From NCBI GenBank assembly GCA_025201705.1, contig MU617048.1, forward strand, positions 1 to 25,396: a DNA stretch of 25,396 bases. The letters are read 5' to 3'. Below, one piece after another: positions 19,326 to 25,396 of this stretch. Source of the DNA: Dissophora ornata. Taxonomy: Eukaryota > Mortierellomycota > Mortierellomycetes > Mortierellales > Mortierellaceae. Positions within the stretch are counted from its first letter, which is position 1. Each line of letters begins with the position of its first letter. The position numbers were made by a program, and so were the translations under genes. The notes under the pieces are model-generated. The model was given only the letters and a program-made list of their open reading frames with translations. It had not been told where the DNA came from and ran no database searches.

Positions 19326-21862
19326 CTACATAAGCCCTGAACTGTGGAGATTCAAGCGCTGAACAATGGCATTGACAGCCACCACGATAACTCGCATCTG
19401 GTTTGTGTCCTAAAGGAATGATTTACTTTTTGTTAGTTCGCAGTCGAGTATGCACCAGTCATAAAAACTCTGTTTTTTGATGACACGAGGCAGGGTGGTT
19501 GCCCGCGATTGACATTGGATTGTGACCAACAAGATTGAAGCGGCGCCTCAATTCCGGCGTGAGTCTTTTCATATCTTCCATGTGTGGTAGGACAAGCCAC
19601 GTGTGATATCCCCGCAACGGCATGTTCAATTGATACGAAATAGCATTAAAAACAACAGCTTACCGTAGCATGCGTGAAGTGCGTGTACACCTGCTTCTGC
19701 AGATCCTTACATTGCTGCAAAAATCGGTACTGGAAAAACACCGTGGTGCTATAGTAATCATTAGGTCCGCGGTACTCTGGAAAGTGCTTGCTGACCAATG
19801 ATCCCGAATCAAGTTTCCGTTGAAAGATGTCGATCTTGTTGAGGAACAGGATCATAGACGTGAGCGTAAACAGTTTGTGGTTCGCAATCTGGTTAAACAG
19901 GATTAAACACTCCTGCAATCTGTTCAGTTCTGGTTCATCTTCGCATGGCTGATCATATGCGGACAAGGCTGCCATGAAAATGATGGCATTTACATCATCA
20001 AAGTAAGGCCTATAAGCAAAAAAAAAAAAAAAAAAATTGATTACGAAATCAGTAGCCACCAAAAGTTGAGTTATCAAAGATTATGGTTGCCGCTAGAAGA
20101 AAGTAAAAATGCAGTTTTCTCCGCGGCACTGGTCACGGTCTTCTATTGCAGCTGAGCAGCTGAGCAGCCGGGTAGCCGGGCAGCCGAACAGAATGGAATG
20201 CCGCTACTGAGCCATATGCGGTCAAGTTGCCTATTCGTCACTTACGCCCAATATTTCCGCAGCGATTTTTGTCCGCCAACGTCAAATATCCTATTTGTTC
20301 AAGAGAGAATAATATCGACATTAACACTAAGCATCGAGCAAAGTCCACAACATATGAAATCGTTTACATCAGCACCGTTTTTCTTTACCTGTATGTCACG
20401 TTGTCAATGTCGAATATGTGTTCTGAGACCGCAAGAGTTCTAACTCTTGCCTGCAAAATGTCATCATCCGTTGGGGTGTATTCTGAAGTCGCGATTCGGT
20501 CGATCGCATCCAAAAAGCTACCGAGACAGAGGCCAAAAAAAAAAAAAAAGATGCTTATTTAGAAAAAAGTACTTGGACAATTGCACCAGCCATTAGACGG
20601 AGGAGGGAGTCCTGAAATGACTTTCGTCTTACTATTTCGCAGAGTCCTGGATGTTGATTTCCGTCGACGTGCTGTATATTGTTTGGATGCCGCCATCAGC
20701 CCAGAGTGCCTTGATTGCAGGCACCATCTCCATGAACATGTCCGTTTCGGCTTTGGCATCTGTAATTTTTCGTGCGATGGCTGGATTTGTGGGTCCAATT
20801 GATGAGACGGAGTATCTCTTGAGAGTTGGCTCCAGCCGCGTCATGAACTCTAGATGCTCCAGGTTCCCCAAGTTCTCCAGTGGGATGTTGGAGCGCTGTA
20901 AGCCCTCGACAAGCCCCTGGATTGCCTTCATGACGTTCAGATGCACGACGCGTCGATATGTCTGACGCTCAGAGTCAAGGCCCTTGGTACCGTACAGCAG
21001 CTTTAACTGCTTTAGAACAGTGGTCTTACCAGTCTCGGATGGGCCTAGTGGGAAGGAGCAGACACAAATGCGTTGCATGAATAATATGAGTAAAATGGTA
21101 CGAGATGGTAGGAGATGTGAGGAAACAACGAAAGATGCTATGTGGACCTGACGATCTCCATGAGCCAATTGATCGAATGTACTGTAGTAAACAACAATAA
21201 AACAAGAAAATATAATTTTCTGCTCTCATCCTCTCACAAGAGGTTTGACCAAGAATAAAAAAGAAACAAGATTGTTGTCTATTATGCGAAGAAATCGATC
21301 GCTTTGAACCCTCCAAACGAACTTTCTGTGTGGCCAGTGATCGCGGCCTGAAGAAACATGTGTGGTTCTACATATGGAAGCATCTTCTTGTATTGTCGTC
21401 GAAGTTCTCTGCAACCTGAACATGCATGGAAATGTTTATCCGACGCCCGTCAGACCTTCTTAAGTTGTGTAGCAGTGGCTATTGTTGTGGCAAGTGCAAA
21501 TGCTACAGATCTCTGGAGTATATTCAACCAGCGTTTCGGTAAAAGCCGATGACGTGGAAACGTTCACCAAAGCATCAAAGGGAGAAACTATGAGGGATCC
21601 TATAGAAGGTCAATCCCCAAAGGCGCGGAGGAGCCCTGGTGGGGTGCTTACCAAGGATAAGTAGCTTGATTCCTCCCTGCTTTTGCTGGCGCTCCTTGTC
21701 TGCTTTGAGGGACCTGTCGATGGCCTCGCTGACGGCCTTGGCCTTTTTCTGATCAGCGCGGGTGTTTGTGAATTGAGTAGTCAAGAGTGGCCCGAGACTG
21801 GCCTGGCTTGGTTTGTGGGATGCTTCGGATCCTTCCGACCCTGAAACAGCTGAGAGCTCCAT
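19326..21862 (-). CDS. heterotrimeric G-protein alpha subunit (divergent)
   Basis: Six exons on the minus strand: 21862-21652, 21044-20633, 20517-20389, 20290-20246, 20009-19664 and 19409-19326, encoding 408 aa with all phases consistent. G-alpha subunits bind GTP and relay receptor signals. The P-loop is GPSETGKT (71-78) rather than GAGESGKS. The alpha-helical domain runs from about 100 to 220. Switch I is RVRTLAVSEH, with Arg232 and Thr235 kept. Switch II is DVGGQKSLRKYW; the catalytic Gln258 is kept but RSER is altered to KSLR. Guanine-specificity motifs are FLNKID (321-326) and THAT (378-381, usually TCAT). The N-terminus lacks the MGxxxS myristoylation signal and has a ~40-residue extension. 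Intron 1 is 607 bp against 100-350 bp for the rest, and holds a coding-like relic. A pyrimidine-rich tract (minus strand) lies upstream. Confidence 0.92.
21285..21640 (-). pseudogene. cysteine-rich coding relic inside G-alpha intron 1
   Basis: Within the long first intron, on the same strand, an open segment reads SLIVSPFDALVNVSTSSAFT, then EYTPEICSICTCHNNSHCYT, ending in a TAA. A frame change and a TGA are followed by DKHFHACSGCRELRRQYKKM, PYVEPHMFLQAAITGHTESS and FGGFKAIDFF. The Cys/His spacing (CSICTCHNNSHC, then CSGC) could be a zinc-binding module. No family is recognised. It is not part of the G-alpha fold, which is complete without it. A fragment of another gene or transposon inserted into the intron is the likely explanation. 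Confidence 0.4.
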
Positions 21863-22250
21863 TGGCAGAGGTATGACGTATCGTTATTGGTTGTGTCTAA
21901 GAATGTATTGGCTCGAACTGTGTGCGGCCCTGGTTAAAAAGAGTGGCTGTGGAGAGTAATATTATCTGTAGCACCGAACAAGGGAAGCGGCGAGCTGAAT
22001 GGACAAAATGAAATGAGAGAGTGAATGTCAAAGTGAAGAGAAGAGTGGAATGAGAGAGAAAACAGCGGAGTGTATGAGAAGGAGTGTGAGAGAGACTGAG
22101 GGAGAGAGAGGAGAGAGTGAAGGAGAGAGAGGAGAGAGAAAAGAAGAGTAGAGTGAGACGAGGGCGCTCCTTTGAGGCGGTTTACTTGACAGAAGAATAA
22201 GGAAAGAATCAATCGAAACAAACAATTCAAATACAGTCGGCTGGGCCTGA
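21863..22250 (-). promoter_or_regulatory. upstream region of the G-alpha gene with a polypurine/polypyrimidine tract
   Basis: From about 22015 to 22170 the plus strand is almost pure purine (GA-rich, repeated gagagagagga blocks), giving a long CT-rich tract on the coding strand of the G-alpha gene. CT-rich leaders and promoters are common in fungi. No TATA box is obvious. Confidence 0.4.
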
Positions 22251-22510
22251 ACTATCGCCGACAGGGTTCGCTACTATGGCCGTGAGAAGGAGGTGTACTT
22301 TCTTCCATTCACCCCTCGGGTACTGTGTAATGAATGCAGGTGGGTGCTCATCGCAAGAAAGAGACCAACCTTATGGCTATCAACAACGGACTCAAACAAT
22401 AGACACATGTCCTTTGCCTCTCTCCCCTTGCTTCTGCGTTTCATCCCCACCACGGCCCTTGCTCGGTTACTGAGAGTTGTCCTGCCCGTCCCCTGCAGCT
22501 GCAGAACTCG

Positions 22511-22555
<45 letters not shown>

Positions 22556-23798
22556 TATTTATTTGTTTACTATTTCCTCCTTCAATATGCCGTCTCAACA
22601 AATGTCTCTTAGTTATTTCAACGGTCATTTGGATGGCGATGCTGTGCAACATGGCCGACAAGGCGAAGGCAGACGGAAAACACAATGACGATTATCTATG
22701 GCTGTTGGCGAGTAGAACTTGCAATTAAGTTTTTGTTCTTGCGCAACGGTAAAATTGGTTTTAGTTCTCTTTTGTGCGCAACAGCGCTGACCACGTTCTT
22801 TTCTTTTTTTTAAAAAAAAAAAATTAGTGACATTTAGGTAAGCGCCGGGAGATGGGACCTTTCTGGAAACTGAAGGGTTTTTTTTGCAAACAGTAGCGGC
22901 ACAATGAAAATGAGATTTGGCTACAAAAACAAACACAACAATTGAGCAAAAAGAGAACGATAGGCAACATCAAGAACAACAAACAACAAAAACCAAAAAA
23001 GAGGGCCCATCGTTTGTTGTTTCGAGAGAGAAAAGAGATAGAAGGCAGGGGGAGACCAAAAAAAAAAAAAAAAATGAGCATTGTACTCGGGGCGCTTGTA
23101 CGTATTGTCGGAACTTGGTTAGCCCTGCATTGTGATGCGGGGAAAAAAAACGAAAGGACGCGAAATTAAAAAGAGATATTTTTAAGCGTGCATGTTATTT
23201 CGATCTTGCCTGTTTGAACAAAGAAAAACGCGTCAAACCAAGGCGGGATCTTTCCTACTCTTGCTTGCTACCCATCTATAGTCTAGAATGGAGATTTGGC
23301 CAAAAACAAGAGCATTCATTGGTCCGTCGTATTACCGAAGACTGAATGGCTTGCCATGTCTCAAGACGACGGCGGATGACGACAAAGTTAAGTGACGGAC
23401 CCTAATTTAAGCACTGGGCTTTTTGGGCCAGACGACACAGACAGAAAAGTCCGCAGACACGAGCTTGCTGTACGGGACGTAAACAACAGATTCGATGCAT
23501 CCTGCAAATTGGTGGCAAATCCAACTTTCCGGTGGCTGAAATCGACGTCACGCAGGCTGGCAGGCGGGCTGTAAACGAGACCCATGGACCCGTCTTTGTT
23601 TCTGCTGCATCTCTTCTCTCGCCCGCCCCGCCACCCTCCTTTCTTCTCCCTTCGAGCCGCAGCACAGCGCCACAGACGCCCAGTCCGCAGATACGCCCCG
23701 GTCTATCGACTTGCAACTTCAATCGGCACCAGCACCTTTTTCGCTAAACAAATCATACGTACTGGCAATCCTCGCTTGAGCACACTCACATTCGCACC
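22251..23798. other. intergenic region between divergent G-alpha and endosulfine genes
   Basis: No supported gene. It contains a (TG)n microsatellite at 22514-22557, several A/T homopolymers (for example 22811-22823 and 23058-23073), and a C-rich, CT-rich stretch at about 23610-23700 just upstream of the endosulfine start. Open frames here are short and of repeat or low-complexity composition. Confidence 0.45.
22514..22557. repeat. (TG)n microsatellite
   Basis: About 20 GT units with one TATG interruption near the end. It encodes only artificial Cys-Val or His-Thr repeats. Confidence 0.95.
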
Positions 23799-24523
23799 AT
23801 GAGCTCGCCTTTGAATCCCTCGGTTGGCAATGACGCAGCAGCCGCTTCGCAAGACAGTACTGCACAGGTAACTTCGATTGGATATTGCATTTGTTTGTCC
23901 ATTATACAATTCCTTGTCTATGAATGACTTCATACTGACGACGTCTATCTGTTTCACGTTGTCTGCGTGCATGCAATGTATCGCCTATCTAGACCATGAG
24001 TGAGCAGGAAAAGAAGCTTCAGCGCATGTACGGCAAACTTCCCACTGGAAGAGACCTTCTCGGGCATAAACTGAAGGTAAAGCGTACAAAACTGCACCGC
24101 CCACCGTTACAAGACACGCAGATCTCGTCAAAGGCAGGGATATTGGACAAACGCAAAAGAGATATCACGGCCAATCATGCATTCTTGCCGCTATATCGCT
24201 ACTCAACTGGAAGATCAGGAAAACGACAATGGCCTTGCGGCGCTCTTGCAAGGTGGTTGAATAACATCGCTAATAGTCAGTTTGCCGATAATATTTTCTA
24301 GGAACGCAAGTACTTTGATTCAGGAGATTATGCCCTTCAAAAGGCAGGAAAGACAACGACGCCCGTTGGGTCACAGCACCCTCAGCCAGAAAACATTCCG
24401 CACTCGAACCCAGCAGCGCCAAATGCCACCCACGGATCGCCTCCAGTCAAGGAGAGTTCATTGGTCCACGAATCGGAAATTCCAGAAGGAGCAACTCACA
24501 TTTCGCAGCCTCAGCCTGAATGA
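23799..24523 (+). CDS. IGO1: endosulfine (ENSA/ARPP-19/Igo family), PP2A-B55 inhibitor
   Basis: Three exons (23799-23867, 23993-24076, 24302-24523; introns 125 and 225 bp) encode 124 aa. Phosphorylated endosulfines inhibit PP2A-B55; in fungi the Rim15 kinase (Greatwall orthologue) activates them at quiescence and nutrient limitation. The conserved core is present: KKLQRMYGKLPTGRDLLGHK, then ERKYFDSGDYALQKAGK. It contains the invariant FDSGDY motif (56-61), with the phosphorylated Ser at residue 58. The tail is Pro/Ser/His-rich and disordered, as is usual. Exon phases are all zero, and the second intron falls just before the FDSGDY motif. A second in-frame Met (residue 25, TMSEQEKK) opens exon 2 and could be an alternative start. 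No lesion is seen. Confidence 0.93.
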
Positions 24524-25396
24524 GTTTTTGGTCAATACAGGATGGAGATGGAAGGAAAAGCAAAAAAAAACAACAAAAAAAAACAGAACAAGGAATAATG
24601 GAGAAAAAAAAAGAGGAGGGTCTAGAAGACTTGCATAACGACAATTTACGGAAAGCAGTTGGCGCGGAATCCTTCGACGATGACAGCCAACACTGACAAT
24701 AAAACGGCGCCATGCAGCAGTTGTAGCACGCGTAACAATTGGATCTGCCATAGATGCAGCGTGCAACAGGCATTGACCATAATAAACAAAGAAATAAAGT
24801 GTCAGAACAAAAGCATGACCATTTGTCTTCATGATATGTGCCAGATAAGCCGAGTGTATCACATTGCTATATTGCAGAGTAAAAGTTCTCGGATCGCACT
24901 TCCAGGGTTGTCTGATTGATTTGGTGACAAATCATGGAAGAAAAATCGCGTGGCTTTTTAAATTACTATCACTGTCGCACATGATCCATCTGGGATCGAG
25001 TAATGCGTTCGGATGAAAATGCAGTAGTGAAATTTCTCGACGGCAATGTCGCGAGCTCCAAGTCCCTAACGCGTACCGGCTGAATTGTCCGTTGAGCAGA
25101 TCTTTTTTTTGATCTGGTTGTTGTTGTTTTTTTTTTTTCAAGACAAAACTGACCGTTTTCATTACGCGAAAACAAGACGCGTTCAACCTAGATTAAGTGG
25201 AATGAGCAAACGCATGCCCACACACAACAGGGGCCCGATCCGATTTCGTTATGCGCGTGCATCCCCATGCGCGCGCTTAAGAAGAAAGATCCAATCCAAA
25301 TTTTGTTCTATTGTATTCATTCCATGGTTTTTTTTGTTAGACCCAAAATTTTACTCTTGTCGGATGTCACTCCCTCAAGGGTTCTCAACTTTTTTT
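24524..25396. other. 3' region of endosulfine gene and window end
   Basis: No gene is supported. A-rich runs (24560-24620) and AATAAA signals (24779-24800) provide likely polyadenylation for the endosulfine transcript. The last 400 bp contain T/A homopolymers and a GCGCGTGCATCC...ATGCGCGCGC stretch near 25250-25277 but no recognisable feature. Confidence 0.4.

Noticed and set aside
22467..22728. Open frames across the TG microsatellite
   Set aside because: They consist mainly of Cys-Val or His-Thr dipeptide repeats from the (TG)n tract.
1..25396. CRISPR arrays, bacterial operons, riboswitches or a biosynthetic cluster
   Set aside because: No regularly spaced repeats with unique spacers were seen; genes are spliced and eukaryotic, and neighbouring functions do not form a pathway.

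Overview
The window looks like nuclear DNA of a filamentous early-diverging fungus, most likely Mucoromycota and plausibly Mortierellomycotina. The reasons are short GT-AG introns of about 45-250 bp, a GPI-type chitin deacetylase-like protein, fungal signalling and lipidation genes, and relics of a PIF/Harbinger DNA transposon with a trihelix-like partner ORF. The taxonomic placement is an inference from gene content, not a search result.

Layout. 1-2200: an intact tRNA-Thr(UGU), then a 463-bp near-perfect foldback (194-195-bp arms), then a decayed minus-strand coding region of unknown family. 2890-7633: four intact-looking units: a TATA box and a three-exon chitin deacetylase-like gene (+), a convergent pirin gene (-), and a divergent five-exon farnesyl/geranylgeranyltransferase alpha subunit gene (+). 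7900-15730: a decay zone. It holds minus-strand coding remnants, one recognisable as TFIIE-beta; a six-exon catalase pseudogene interrupted by a 367-bp solo LTR with a perfect 5-bp target-site duplication; and a 2.7-kb block with a trihelix-like relic (+) and a Harbinger DDE transposase relic (-), flanked by two 70-bp direct repeats. 16135-17869: a GMC oxidoreductase reading frame broken by a single frameshift. 17951-18786: an unrecognised, probably 5'-incomplete spliced gene. 19326-21862: a six-exon G-protein alpha subunit gene (-) whose first intron is long and contains another coding-like relic. 23799-24523: a three-exon endosulfine (Igo1-type) gene (+).

The genes do not form one pathway. 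Gene-level themes are cell-wall modification (chitin deacetylase-like protein), protein prenylation, heterotrimeric G-protein signalling, and PP2A-B55 control by endosulfine. No CRISPR, operon or secondary-metabolite cluster is visible. The most unusual signals are a chitin deacetylase that has lost all three metal ligands, the solo LTR inside a catalase exon, the long foldback next to a tRNA gene, the two-ORF Harbinger relic, and the orphan spliced gene. Splice sites were placed by eye from reading frame and GT-AG signals. Single frameshifts could be sequencing errors.
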